Source: Massilia sp. Root418
GTDB lineage: Bacteria > Pseudomonadota > Gammaproteobacteria > Burkholderiales > Burkholderiaceae_D
Assembly (NCBI RefSeq): GCF_001425265.1
Contig: NZ_LMEC01000001.1
Location: 764,036 to 828,035 of the forward strand
Length of the DNA: 64,000 nucleotides
Reading direction: 5' to 3'
A program made the position numbers and the translations under genes. The notes below the pieces were generated by a model that saw only the letters and a list, made by a program, of their open reading frames with translations, did not search any database and was not told the origin of the DNA. This document shows, piece by piece, positions 1 to 7,625 of the stretch. The number at the start of each line of letters is the position of its first letter. Within the stretch, counting starts at the first letter, position 1.

Positions 1-890
1 CGCCGTTCAACAACCGCGTGGTGATGCACACCAAGCAGGCCGGCTACCGCACCTACGTGATCGGGGTGCTGGTCCCCAAAGGCAGCGTGCCGCGCATCCT
101 GCTGTGGGACACCGGCGACCCTTACTACTACGTCCGCCTGCAGCCGCTATGGCACCACCCCAACCATGAGCTGCTGATCGTGGGCGGCCTGGACCACAAG
201 GTGGGCCAGGACGTCCACCCCGAGCACCGCTTCCAGGAACTGGAGCAATGGACGCGCGGCCATTTCCCCATGGCGCAATCGGTGGAGTACCAGTGGTCCG
301 GCGAGGTGATGGAACCGGCCGACGGCCTGGCCTACCTGGGCCGCAACCCGCTCGACAGCGACAGCGTCTACGTCATCACCGGCGATTCCGGCAACGGCAT
401 GACGCACACCACCATTGGCGCCATGATCATCCGCGACCAGCTGATGAAGCGCCCGAACCCGTGGATCACGCTGTTCGACCCGGCCCGCAAAGCCACCCAC
501 GGACTGGGCGAATTCGCCAGGGAACAGGCCAACACCCTGTCGCAGTACACGGACTGGGTAAAGGGCGGCGAGGCCGAATCGGCCGCCGAGATCGCGCCGG
601 GGCAAGGCGCCATCGTGCGCGACGGTACGTCCAAGCTGGCGGTGTACCGCGATGACGGCGGCGGCCTGCACGCCGTCTCGGCCGCGTGCACCCACCTGGG
701 TTGCCAGGTGCACTGGAATTCCGTGGAGCGCTCATGGGATTGCCCCTGCCACGGCTCCCGCTTCGGCACGGACGGCGCGGTGCTGCACGGACCGGCGCAC
801 ACCCCGCTGGCGGCGGCCGAGCTGCCTGCAGCCCAGGAAGAGCCAGGCAGGGCCGCCGGCCAGCCAAGGCCGGCATCGCCGCGCCATTGA
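1..890 (+). CDS. FAD-dependent oxidoreductase with C-terminal Rieske domain (5' end cut off)
   Basis: The gene enters the window already in frame (codons before the first GTG at 18 read P-F-N-N-R) and stops at 888-890. The C-terminal ~95 residues are a Rieske [2Fe-2S] domain: CTHLGC encoded at about 688-705 and CPCHG at about 740-754, the C-x-H and C-x2-H ligand pairs. The upstream part has the look of the D-amino-acid-oxidase (DAO) type FAD fold, including the stretch VYVITGDSGNGMTHTT. Proteins of this FAD-plus-Rieske architecture are known, but their substrates are mostly undefined. The nucleotide-binding N-terminus is outside the window, so substrate and start cannot be judged. The C-terminal tail after the Rieske domain is Ala/Pro-rich and probably not conserved. 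Confidence 0.8.
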   Translation, partial: PFNNRVVMHTKQAGYRTYVIGVLVPKGSVPRILLWDTGDPYYYVRLQPLWHHPNHELLIVGGLDHKVGQDVHPEHRFQELEQWTRGHFPMAQSVEYQWSGEVMEPADGLAYLGRNPLDSDSVYVITGDSGNGMTHTTIGAMIIRDQLMKRPNPWITLFDPARKATHGLGEFAREQANTLSQYTDWVKGGEAESAAEIAPGQGAIVRDGTSKLAVYRDDGGGLHAVSAACTHLGCQVHWNSVERSWDCPCHGSRFGTDGAVLHGPAHTPLAAAELPAAQEEPGRAAGQPRPASPRH

Positions 891-946
891 GCGGCCTTCC
901 GCATGCGCCGGGTCCGGCCGTACCTTGCCGGCCCCCGCAGGCTGCG

Positions 947-1246
947 TCACGCCCCCGGCGCGGCCTTGAGGAACGCCAGCCGTTCATCGGTCAACGACGG
1001 CGTGATCTCCAGAATCTCGGCGCCGGCCACGCCTTCCGCCACGAACGGGTCCAGCGCCACCCGCTCCCGCAGCGCCGTGAGCGACGTGTTGTGCGCGATG
1101 ATGGCCCCGCCGGCACTGGGCTGCAGGCTGCCCGCCAGCAGGAATACCCCATCCGCCAAGCCCTTGCCGAGCCAGGCCTTGTGCCCGTCCATGTGCTGGG
1201 GTGCCAGATGCTTGTTGTGTGAAAAGCGCAGTGTTATGACAAACAA
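947..1246 (-). CDS. YciI-like family protein
   Basis: A 99-residue protein of the YCII-related fold. It opens with a beta strand (MFVITLRFS), then N-K-H-L-A-P-Q-H-M-D-G-H-K-A-W-L, a GVFLLAGSLQP strand and a late DPFVAEGVAGAEILEITP segment, the order typical of YciI domains. YciI proteins are small ferredoxin-like proteins, some with a His-Asp dyad and weak hydrolase or dehalogenase activity; most have no known substrate. The start overlaps the 3' end of the TetR gene by 13 bases on the same strand, so the two are very probably co-transcribed and translationally coupled. It is therefore a likely member of the regulon of that TetR protein. Confidence 0.75.
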   Translation of the reverse strand: MFVITLRFSHNKHLAPQHMDGHKAWLGKGLADGVFLLAGSLQPSAGGAIIAHNTSLTALRERVALDPFVAEGVAGAEILEITPSLTDERLAFLKAAPGA

Positions 1247-1809
1247 TTGTTGACTCCTTTTAGCCAGTCGCGCAGGGTGGCGACTTCATTGCGAACAAAC
1301 GCTTCATCACGGAATGCATTGGCCAGCGTGGCAACGCCCTGGCTGCGGGCCAGCACGTGCATGGCCAGGCCATCGGCATCCTTGCCATGTCCGAGCAGTT
1401 CAAACTGCCCGCGCAACCACGCCCGGAAAAGTGACAACACCCGGGATGCGTCTTCCCGCGCCGGGTGACTCAACTTGGCCAGCTCCGTGCAGAGCGTACC
1501 GGCCGGACAGCCGAAATCCATGATCTTGGCCTGGTTCACCAACAGGATGTGGATGAAACAGAGGATGCGCTCCTCCGGGCCAGCGCCGTCCAGCTCCCAG
1601 CGCGCCAGCATCTGCCGCGTCGCGTCCATGCGCGCGCAGATCACCGCGTCGAGAATCTGGTCCTTCGATTTGAAGTGATGGTAAAAGTTGCCGCGCGACA
1701 GACCCACCGCGTCCGCGATATGCGCGAACGACGTCTCTTCAAACCCCTGTTGATAAAACAGCCGGTCGCTTGCTTCGATAATGCGATCGCGTGTCGATTT
1801 GTCGCTCAT
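1234..1809 (-). CDS. TetR/AcrR family transcriptional regulator
   Basis: 191 residues. The N-terminal helix-turn-helix is clear: TRDRIIEASDRLFYQQGFEETSFAHIADAVGLSRGNFYHHFKSKDQIL. The C-terminal ligand domain contains an unusual FGCPAGTLCTEL segment with a Cys pair (about residues 100-107), seen in TetR proteins that regulate small reductase or YciI genes. Two matching inverted repeats lie 18-59 bases upstream of the start codon, so autorepression is the simplest model. The gene overlaps the downstream YciI-like gene. Ligand unknown. Confidence 0.88.
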   Translation of the reverse strand: MSDKSTRDRIIEASDRLFYQQGFEETSFAHIADAVGLSRGNFYHHFKSKDQILDAVICARMDATRQMLARWELDGAGPEERILCFIHILLVNQAKIMDFGCPAGTLCTELAKLSHPAREDASRVLSLFRAWLRGQFELLGHGKDADGLAMHVLARSQGVATLANAFRDEAFVRNEVATLRDWLKGVNNCLS

Positions 1810-1826
1810 TGCCCTTGCCCATCGGT

Positions 1827-1842
1827 TAGGACGGCAGTCCTA
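1827..1842. promoter_or_regulatory. Operator palindrome 1 of the TetR/yciI-like operon
   Basis: Perfect inverted repeat TAGGAC-N4-GTCCTA, starting 18 bases upstream of the TetR start codon. A second, slightly imperfect copy lies 26 bases further upstream. Position and symmetry fit a TetR-family operator; the assignment to the adjacent regulator is inferred. Confidence 0.6.
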
Positions 1843-1852
1843 GTCCGCATAT

Positions 1853-1868
1853 TAGGACAACTGTCCCA
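1853..1868. promoter_or_regulatory. Operator palindrome 2 of the TetR/yciI-like operon
   Basis: TAGGAC-N4-GTCCCA, one mismatch from the copy at 1827-1842 and offset by 26 bp, about two and a half helical turns. This spacing could allow two dimers to bind. No other copy was noticed in the window by eye. Confidence 0.5.
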
Positions 1869-1955
1869 GCCATGTCAACAACGCGGCCTGCCGCTGCGGA
1901 CCTGGTGAAACGCTCATCCGATTGATTGAATCAAGGCTCAACCAAGAATTATTGA

Positions 1956-1996
1956 GGAGTAATCTTACGTGCTCGTCTTAAGCAATAGGGGGCGCA
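1956..1996 (+). promoter_or_regulatory. Candidate ECF-type promoter of the sigma factor gene (copy 1 of a shared element)
   Basis: GGAGTA at 1956 and GTCTTAA at 1975 have a start-to-start spacing of 19 bases, followed 14 bases after the GTCTT start by GGGGCGCA. The same layout and spacing recur upstream of the STN receptor (3599) and the PL10-GH28 gene (11924). This copy is the weakest: its GGGG run doubles as the ribosome binding site, and the 5' UTR would be only about a dozen bases. It suggests sigma-factor autoregulation, by inference. Confidence 0.4.
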
Positions 1997-1999
1997 TGA

Positions 2000-2596
2000 A
2001 TGAGCGAGCTTACGCATAGCGATGTAGTTGACTGGTTGACAATAAACTTTCTGCCCCACGAAGCCGAATTGCGCAGGATGCTGCGCCGCGTCTGCAGCGG
2101 GCCGGCCGAAATTGACGACGTGGTGCAGGAAACCTGCTACCGCATCCTTTCCATGCCCAGCCTGGACCACGTGCGCGACCCCAAGCCTTTCGTGTTCCGG
2201 GCCGCGAAGAACATCGTCCTCGACCGCATCAAGCGCGACTCGGTGGTGCAGATCGAAACCATCGCCAACCTCGACGAACTCGATATCGCCGACACGGCGC
2301 CGTCGCCCGAGCGCGTGGTGTTTGCGCGCTCGGAGCTCAAATGGGTGATCGGGCTGGTGGCCAATATGCCGGACCGCTGCAAGAACGTGTTCCGGGCGCG
2401 CAGGATACACGGCCTGTCGCAGCAGGAGACGGCGGAAACGCTGGGCCTGAGCGACGGCGTGGTGGAACACGAAATGATGAAGGGGATGCGCCTGATGTCC
2501 GACATGATCGCCAGGCACGGCGTGACCCAGGAAAACGGGGATGCCGGATACATCGCAAAAAAACGCGCAGTCAAGAGAAACAATGTCCAAGATTGA
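2000..2596 (+). CDS. ECF sigma-70 family RNA polymerase sigma factor (FecI-like)
   Basis: 198 residues. Region 2 (about residues 15-85) has the form AEIDDVVQETCYRIL and PFVFRAAKNIVLDRIKR. Region 4 (about 118-175) has MPDRCKNVFRARRIHGLSQQETAETLGLSDGVVEHEMMKG, the -35-reading helix-turn-helix. This is the FecI-type group that works with a FecR anti-sigma factor and an STN-domain receptor, and exactly these two follow. The ATG at 2000 is preceded by AGGGGGC; its 3' end overlaps the fecR-like gene by 14 bases. The shared upstream motif suggests it activates itself, the receptor and the pectin lyase fusion gene. Confidence 0.92.
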   Translation: MSELTHSDVVDWLTINFLPHEAELRRMLRRVCSGPAEIDDVVQETCYRILSMPSLDHVRDPKPFVFRAAKNIVLDRIKRDSVVQIETIANLDELDIADTAPSPERVVFARSELKWVIGLVANMPDRCKNVFRARRIHGLSQQETAETLGLSDGVVEHEMMKGMRLMSDMIARHGVTQENGDAGYIAKKRAVKRNNVQD

Positions 2597-3545
2597 CGAC
2601 CAGGCCTTCGAATGGGTGGCGCGCAACATGGCGCGCGGCCTGGGCGGTGCCGGCCGCGCCGCGTTCGACGCGTGGTACGCGGCCGACACGCGGCACCAGG
2701 GCGCGTATGCGCGCGCCATGGCGATCTACAACGCGATCAATCTCGCCACCGTGCCCCAGCCGCCGGAAACCGCCGCCATGGCGCCGGCGCAACGGCCGGC
2801 AGGCTCGCGGCGGCGCGCGTTCATGCATGGCGCGCTTGCGGCCTGCCTCGCCGCCACGGTGGGCGCGCTGGCCTTCTCCACGCTGCATGAAGACCAGGTG
2901 CTGGCCACGGCCAAAGGCGAGTTCCGCAAAGTGCCGCTGCAGGACAAGTCGGTCGCCACCATCAACAGCGGCAGCCGGATGGCGGTGGAATTCACCAGCA
3001 AGCAGCGCAAAATCGATTTGCAGCAGGGCGAAGCCTGGTTTGAAGTGGCCAAGGACAAAACCAAACCCTTCATCGTGCAGGCCGGCGATGCGCGCGTGCG
3101 CGCCGTGGGCACCGCCTTCGCCGTGCGCCGCTTTGAAGGCGGCACGGAAGTGCTGGTCACGGAGGGCACGGTCGAAGTCTGGAGCGAAGGCAGCGCGCAA
3201 CGGCGCCAGCTGGCGGCCGGAGAACGCGCCTTCCTGGCGCGCCGGGCGAACGCCATTTCCGTGAGCCGCCAGCCGGCGGAAGTGAACCGCAAACTGGCAT
3301 GGAGAGAGGGTAATTTGATCCTGAAGAACCAAACCTTGAGCGACGCCGTCGCCGATTTCAACCGCTACAGCCCCAAGACCATCGTCATCACCGACGCTGC
3401 CCTGGGCAGCAAGCGCCTGTTCGGCCAGTACAAGCTCGATGCGCCCGAGCTGTTCGCCAAGGACGTGAGCACGGTGCTGGCCGTGCCGGTCACCATCACC
3501 GCAGACACCATCTTCATCGGCCGCGCCGATGACAGCGCCTTGTGA
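2583..3545 (+). CDS. FecR family anti-sigma factor / signal transducer
   Basis: 320 residues from the ATG at 2583, which is preceded by AAGAGA and lies inside the end of the sigma gene (coupled translation). Order of parts: cytoplasmic DUF4880-type N-terminus (1-50, QAFEWVARNMARGLG...AFDAWYAADTRHQGAYARA), one membrane segment (about 82-100), periplasmic FecR domain (about 106-205, including FRKVPLQDKSVATINSGSRM and GEAWFEV), and a C-terminal STN/DUF4974-like region (about 245-318). In FecIRA systems the periplasmic end contacts the receptor's signalling domain and the cytoplasmic end controls the sigma factor. All three partners are adjacent here. Confidence 0.92.
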   Translation: MSKIDDQAFEWVARNMARGLGGAGRAAFDAWYAADTRHQGAYARAMAIYNAINLATVPQPPETAAMAPAQRPAGSRRRAFMHGALAACLAATVGALAFSTLHEDQVLATAKGEFRKVPLQDKSVATINSGSRMAVEFTSKQRKIDLQQGEAWFEVAKDKTKPFIVQAGDARVRAVGTAFAVRRFEGGTEVLVTEGTVEVWSEGSAQRRQLAAGERAFLARRANAISVSRQPAEVNRKLAWREGNLILKNQTLSDAVADFNRYSPKTIVITDAALGSKRLFGQYKLDAPELFAKDVSTVLAVPVTITADTIFIGRADDSAL

Positions 3546-3598
3546 ACCCGGTCCGATCATATCGCTGACTGTTTAGCTTTTCCAGGCAGGCAGCGCGA

Positions 3599-3641
3599 GG
3601 AAATGCCTGCGCCGGCAGTCTTTATTCATAACGGGGCAGCA
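3599..3641 (+). promoter_or_regulatory. Candidate ECF-type promoter of the STN receptor (copy 2 of a shared element)
   Basis: GGAAAT at 3599, GTCTTTAT at 3618 (19 bases start to start) and TAACGGGGCAGCA at 3629-3641. The last 13 bases are identical to those upstream of the PL10-GH28 gene at 11953-11965. GGAA and GTC resemble -35 and -10 elements of ECF sigma promoters in general, though the gap is short. If the start site is near the TAAC, the transcript would begin with the conserved GGGGCAGCA. The ATG is about 30 bases downstream. Confidence 0.55.
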
Positions 3642-3672
3642 TAGTTCCGCCAATCAGATAGAGGAGATGTGC

Positions 3673-6600
3673 ATGTTATCCATGCACCAATGCGCTCACG
3701 CGGCCGGGGTTGTACTGGCCGTGAGCATGGCAGCCCATGCGGGCACGTCCACTGCGCAGGAATCGGCACGGCCGTTCAATATACCGGCCGGCGTGGCCAC
3801 GGATTCCATCCCGGAATTCGCGCGCCAGGCCGGCATCAATATATTGACCTCGGCCGATATTCTCGCGGGCGTGAACACCAATGCGCTGGCAGGCGCGTAT
3901 GGCATTTCCGAAGCAGTCGACAGGCTGCTGATGTGCACTGATCTGGTCGGCAGGGTTGGGACAAGCGGCACCGTGGTGATCTTAAGGCGTACGCCTATGT
4001 CATCTGGAAACCTAACCAGCGACTCGAAAGCATCGGATCAGACCATGACGAAAAATACTCCTCCCAGCCAGCGCAAGGCCACCTGCGCCGCCGTGTCGGC
4101 AGCCGTACTGATGATGGGCGCACCGCTGCCCGACGCGCAGGCGCAGGCTGCGGCGCAAGGCAGCGCGCCCGCACCGGCAGCCCCCGCCGCCGACCCGGTG
4201 AAGCAGGTGCTGGTGGTGGGCACCCGCGCCTCGCAGCAGTCCAGCATTGAACGCAAGAAGAACGCCGCCACCGCCATCGATTCCATCGTGGCAGAAGACG
4301 TGGGCTCTCTGCCGGACCGTAACATCGGCGAGGCCATCTCGCGCATGGCCGGCATTGCGCTCGACCGGGGCGAGTTCGGCGAAGGCGTCAGCGTGGCCGT
4401 GCGCGGCAACGGCCCGGAACTGACGCGCGTGGAACTGGACGGGCAAGGCGTGCAGTCGGCCGGCGGCGCCGACATGAACGGCGGCGGCGACGGCCGCGCC
4501 ATCGAGTTCCGCCAGCTTTCCTCCGACCTGATCAAGAGCGTGGACGTGGTAAAGGGCTCCACCGCCGACATGACCGAAGGCTCGCTGGGCGGCGGCATCA
4601 TCATCAAGACGCGCACCGGCCTGGATTTCAAGAAGCCCTTCGCCTCCCTGCGCATCGGCGGCACGCAGCACTCGCTGAACAAGAAGTGGGAACCGGATGC
4701 CAACCTGATCCTGTCCAACAAATACCTGGACGGCCGGCTCGGCCTGCTGCTCAACGCTTCCACCACCACCCTGCTCAACGAAGGCCATTCGGCCCAGGCG
4801 GCCGGCAACGGCAACCAGGGCTACTTCCGGCTGGCCGACTTCGACAACTCGCCCGAGAAAACCTTCACCTTCCAGCCCGGGACCGTGAACACGGCCGACA
4901 TGGCCGCCGTCAATCCCCTGCTGCAGTCGCCGCTGGCCGGGGGCGGCTTCTTCAACTCCGGCAGCCCGATCGACATCGTCACCCGCTCCGCCGCCGCCAA
5001 GACCAAGGCCGACTGCGCCACCGCCTTCCCCGCCCTGAGCGCCGCCCAGCTGAACGCGATATCGTCTACCGCCCGCACCGCCGCCCAGAACCAGCGCGCC
5101 AACGAGCTCACCACCTGCCTGAACCAGTGGAACGACTACACCCCGTCCGGGCCGCGTTACCTGGTCAAGCGCGAGATCGACCGCCGCAAGAACCTGGACC
5201 TGCGTGCCGACTTCAAGGTGAACGACGAGCTCACCGTGTACGCCAAGGGCAGCTACAACAAGCGCCACAACGACATCAACCAGCTGGCCTACAGCCTGGG
5301 CAACCTGGCCGTGACCAACGGCGTACCGAACACCGTGCCCGGTTCGGTCACCGTCGATGCGGCCCACCACCTGACGCAATACACCTTCCAGAACGGCGCC
5401 GCCCGGACCGACCAGCTGCACGACATCGGCCTCACCACCGCGAAATACCTGCAGCTGGGCGGCACCTTCAAGCGCGGCGGCTTGCTGGCCGAGTTCTTCG
5501 TCGGCGACGCCGGCTCCGACTTCCAGCGCGGCGCCAAGCGGCTCTCCTTCATCGACTACTACGGCTCCGCCACCGCCAGCAGGCTCTCGAATGGCCTGTG
5601 GGGCTACACCTTCCCGGAAATCGATCCGATCCGCGAGCAAAGCTTCGACCGCTTCGCCAAGCTGTATCCGAACGGCGCCAGCGCGGCGGTCAAGCCCGGT
5701 CCCTACAATGCCATCGCGGTGCCGGCCTACACGGCGGCGCAGCAGCAGGCGGTGACCTCGTCGCCGAACGTCACGTGGGAGCCGCAGATCCGCGAGAGCA
5801 GCGAACGCACCGCCAAGCTCGACCTGACCTACTCCACGCCGGACTCGGTGCCCTTCTTCACCCGCATCAAGTCCGGCTTCAACCTGCGCGACACCGGCAG
5901 CAACAGCTGGACCATCAACAACGGCGGCTACATCCTGCGCGATCCGGTGGGCACCTTCGGCCAGCCGGGCTACCAGGCGCCGCTGGTGCTGCCCTCGCCC
6001 ACCTTGCGCAGCACCCTGTATGGCTGCCAGGACACGCCCGGCTCGCTGGCACCCGGCGGCAACAAGTGCCAGTACGGCCTGGTCATGAAGGACAACACGC
6101 GCCAGGCCTTCGACAGCTCGGCCATCATGACCATGCCGCAGTTCCTGGACCTGCTGCAGCAGACCATGGTACTCAAGGCCACGCCCACCCAGTTCTTCCA
6201 CGGCGCCAAGGACCGCCCGGAGGGCCTGATCGACAACTGGACCCAGATCGACGTGGAAAAGGTGTTCGCCCTGACCGGCATCCCGAACGCGAATTTCGAT
6301 TGCGTGAAGCGCTGCAAGGCCAGCGACGGCAAGGTCTACGACCAGCCCTACGCCCAGCTCAAGGAACGCACCTCCGCCTTCTACCTGATGGGCGATTTCA
6401 GCCTGGACCGCGTGCCCTTCACCAACCGCGCCCTGCCCTTCGGCGTGGAACTGGACGGCAACGTCGGCGTGCGCTACGTGCGCACCCGGGTCGAAGGCAC
6501 CGGCATGATGACATTCGTCGCCATCACCAAGACCGACAGCTACGATCCCTTCAACCCGGACGCGCCAGGCGGCACGGTCACCACGCGCGTGTCGCAAGCC

Positions 6601-7614
6601 ACCCAGACCGAAGCCACCGCCAACGATATCCTGCCCAGCCTGAACCTGGCCATGTGGCTGCTGCCGGACCAGCTGGTGGCGCGCTACAGCGCCGCCAAGA
6701 CCGTGGCCCGGCCACCGGTTTCCCGCCTGCTGCCCTCGGGCACCTGCACCTTCGACGAGCGCCGCGAGGATGAGAACGAAGTGTTCCAGCGCTGCTCCGG
6801 CACCATCGGCAATCCGCTGCTGAAAGCGCAGCAGAACGTGAACCAGAACTTCGCGCTCGAATACTATCCCAACCGCGACACCATGTTCAGCGTGGCTGCG
6901 TTCCGGCAGCGCGGCAAGGTGGGCCCGGCGATCTCGCAGGGCGTTTCGCAGGTGCCGCTGTTCGCCGGCACCAATATGGTCGATCCGGCCACCGGCATTC
7001 CGTTGTCCGATGTGCTGTTCGATTATTCCACCTGGATGAACGGCACCGCAACCAGCCGAACCGGCCTGGAACTGAGCACCAAGACGGCGTTCACCTTCCT
7101 GCCCTCGCTGCTGCGCTACACCGGCTTTGACGGCAACTACAGCAAGCAGCGCTCCAAGGCGAGCAATGAATACATCGTGGACCTGCTGACCGGCACCCCG
7201 CTGCCGCCGGCGCGCGAATCGAAGTACACCTACAACTGGGCCATCTGGTACGACGACGGCAAGCTGGCGGCGCGCGTGGCGGTGCAAGCGGTGGCATCGT
7301 ACTTCAACTGCATCGCCTCCTGCAACGCGGCGGGCGTGAACAACTATCCCAACGCGGCACCGGTGCGGGTGGGCTTCCCCTACAACCCGGGCTCGCCCAA
7401 TTTCAAGGACGCCACCCGCTTCGTGGACGCCAAGCTGTCCTACAAATGGCGGCCCAACATCGAGTTCTTCATCGAAGGCCGCAACCTGACCAACGCCACC
7501 ACGTCCAACAGCCAGGGCCAGTTCTCGCCCTTCGCGGACGGCACGCCCAACCTGCTCGACCTGAACTACTCCGGCCGCCGCATCATGGTCGGCGCCAGCT
7601 TCCGCACCATGTGA
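3673..7614 (+). CDS. TonB-dependent receptor with N-terminal STN signalling domain (pectin locus transducer)
   Basis: About 1313 residues. GAGGAG at 3661-3666 abuts an ATG at 3667 but sits six bases before the ATG at 3673, so 3673 is preferred. Parts: signal peptide (1-25), STN domain (about 33-105, RPFNIPAGVATDSIPEFARQ and VVILRR), then a second complete signal-peptide-like stretch beginning at an in-frame ATG (4045, residue 125: MTKNTPPSQRKATCAAVSAA, ending in an AQA site). Next come the plug (about 175-300, VLVVGTR...EAISRMAGIALDRG) and the 22-strand barrel ending in FRTM. With the FecI/FecR pair upstream it should both import an oligosaccharide and signal its presence. The substrate is inferred to be pectic because of the genes that follow. 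Confidence 0.93.
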   Translation: MLSMHQCAHAAGVVLAVSMAAHAGTSTAQESARPFNIPAGVATDSIPEFARQAGINILTSADILAGVNTNALAGAYGISEAVDRLLMCTDLVGRVGTSGTVVILRRTPMSSGNLTSDSKASDQTMTKNTPPSQRKATCAAVSAAVLMMGAPLPDAQAQAAAQGSAPAPAAPAADPVKQVLVVGTRASQQSSIERKKNAATAIDSIVAEDVGSLPDRNIGEAISRMAGIALDRGEFGEGVSVAVRGNGPELTRVELDGQGVQSAGGADMNGGGDGRAIEFRQLSSDLIKSVDVVKGSTADMTEGSLGGGIIIKTRTGLDFKKPFASLRIGGTQHSLNKKWEPDANLILSNKYLDGRLGLLLNASTTTLLNEGHSAQAAGNGNQGYFRLADFDNSPEKTFTFQPGTVNTADMAAVNPLLQSPLAGGGFFNSGSPIDIVTRSAAAKTKADCATAFPALSAAQLNAISSTARTAAQNQRANELTTCLNQWNDYTPSGPRYLVKREIDRRKNLDLRADFKVNDELTVYAKGSYNKRHNDINQLAYSLGNLAVTNGVPNTVPGSVTVDAAHHLTQYTFQNGAARTDQLHDIGLTTAKYLQLGGTFKRGGLLAEFFVGDAGSDFQRGAKRLSFIDYYGSATASRLSNGLWGYTFPEIDPIREQSFDRFAKLYPNGASAAVKPGPYNAIAVPAYTAAQQQAVTSSPNVTWEPQIRESSERTAKLDLTYSTPDSVPFFTRIKSGFNLRDTGSNSWTINNGGYILRDPVGTFGQPGYQAPLVLPSPTLRSTLYGCQDTPGSLAPGGNKCQYGLVMKDNTRQAFDSSAIMTMPQFLDLLQQTMVLKATPTQFFHGAKDRPEGLIDNWTQIDVEKVFALTGIPNANFDCVKRCKASDGKVYDQPYAQLKERTSAFYLMGDFSLDRVPFTNRALPFGVELDGNVGVRYVRTRVEGTGMMTFVAITKTDSYDPFNPDAPGGTVTTRVSQATQTEATANDILPSLNLAMWLLPDQLVARYSAAKTVARPPVSRLLPSGTCTFDERREDENEVFQRCSGTIGNPLLKAQQNVNQNFALEYYPNRDTMFSVAAFRQRGKVGPAISQGVSQVPLFAGTNMVDPATGIPLSDVLFDYSTWMNGTATSRTGLELSTKTAFTFLPSLLRYTGFDGNYSKQRSKASNEYIVDLLTGTPLPPARESKYTYNWAIWYDDGKLAARVAVQAVASYFNCIASCNAAGVNNYPNAAPVRVGFPYNPGSPNFKDATRFVDAKLSYKWRPNIEFFIEGRNLTNATTSNSQGQFSPFADGTPNLLDLNYSGRRIMVGASFRTM

Positions 7615-7625
7615 GCCAGCAAAAT

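Noticed and set aside
4045..7614. Treating the receptor barrel as a separate gene starting at the internal ATG
   Set aside because: The STN domain is in the same uninterrupted frame and no ribosome binding site precedes 4045. Kept as one gene and reported as a finding.
7446..7625. Upstream in-frame extension of the GH28 gene into the receptor gene
   Set aside because: The Tat signal begins at the ATG at 7626; the extension overlaps receptor coding sequence in another frame.
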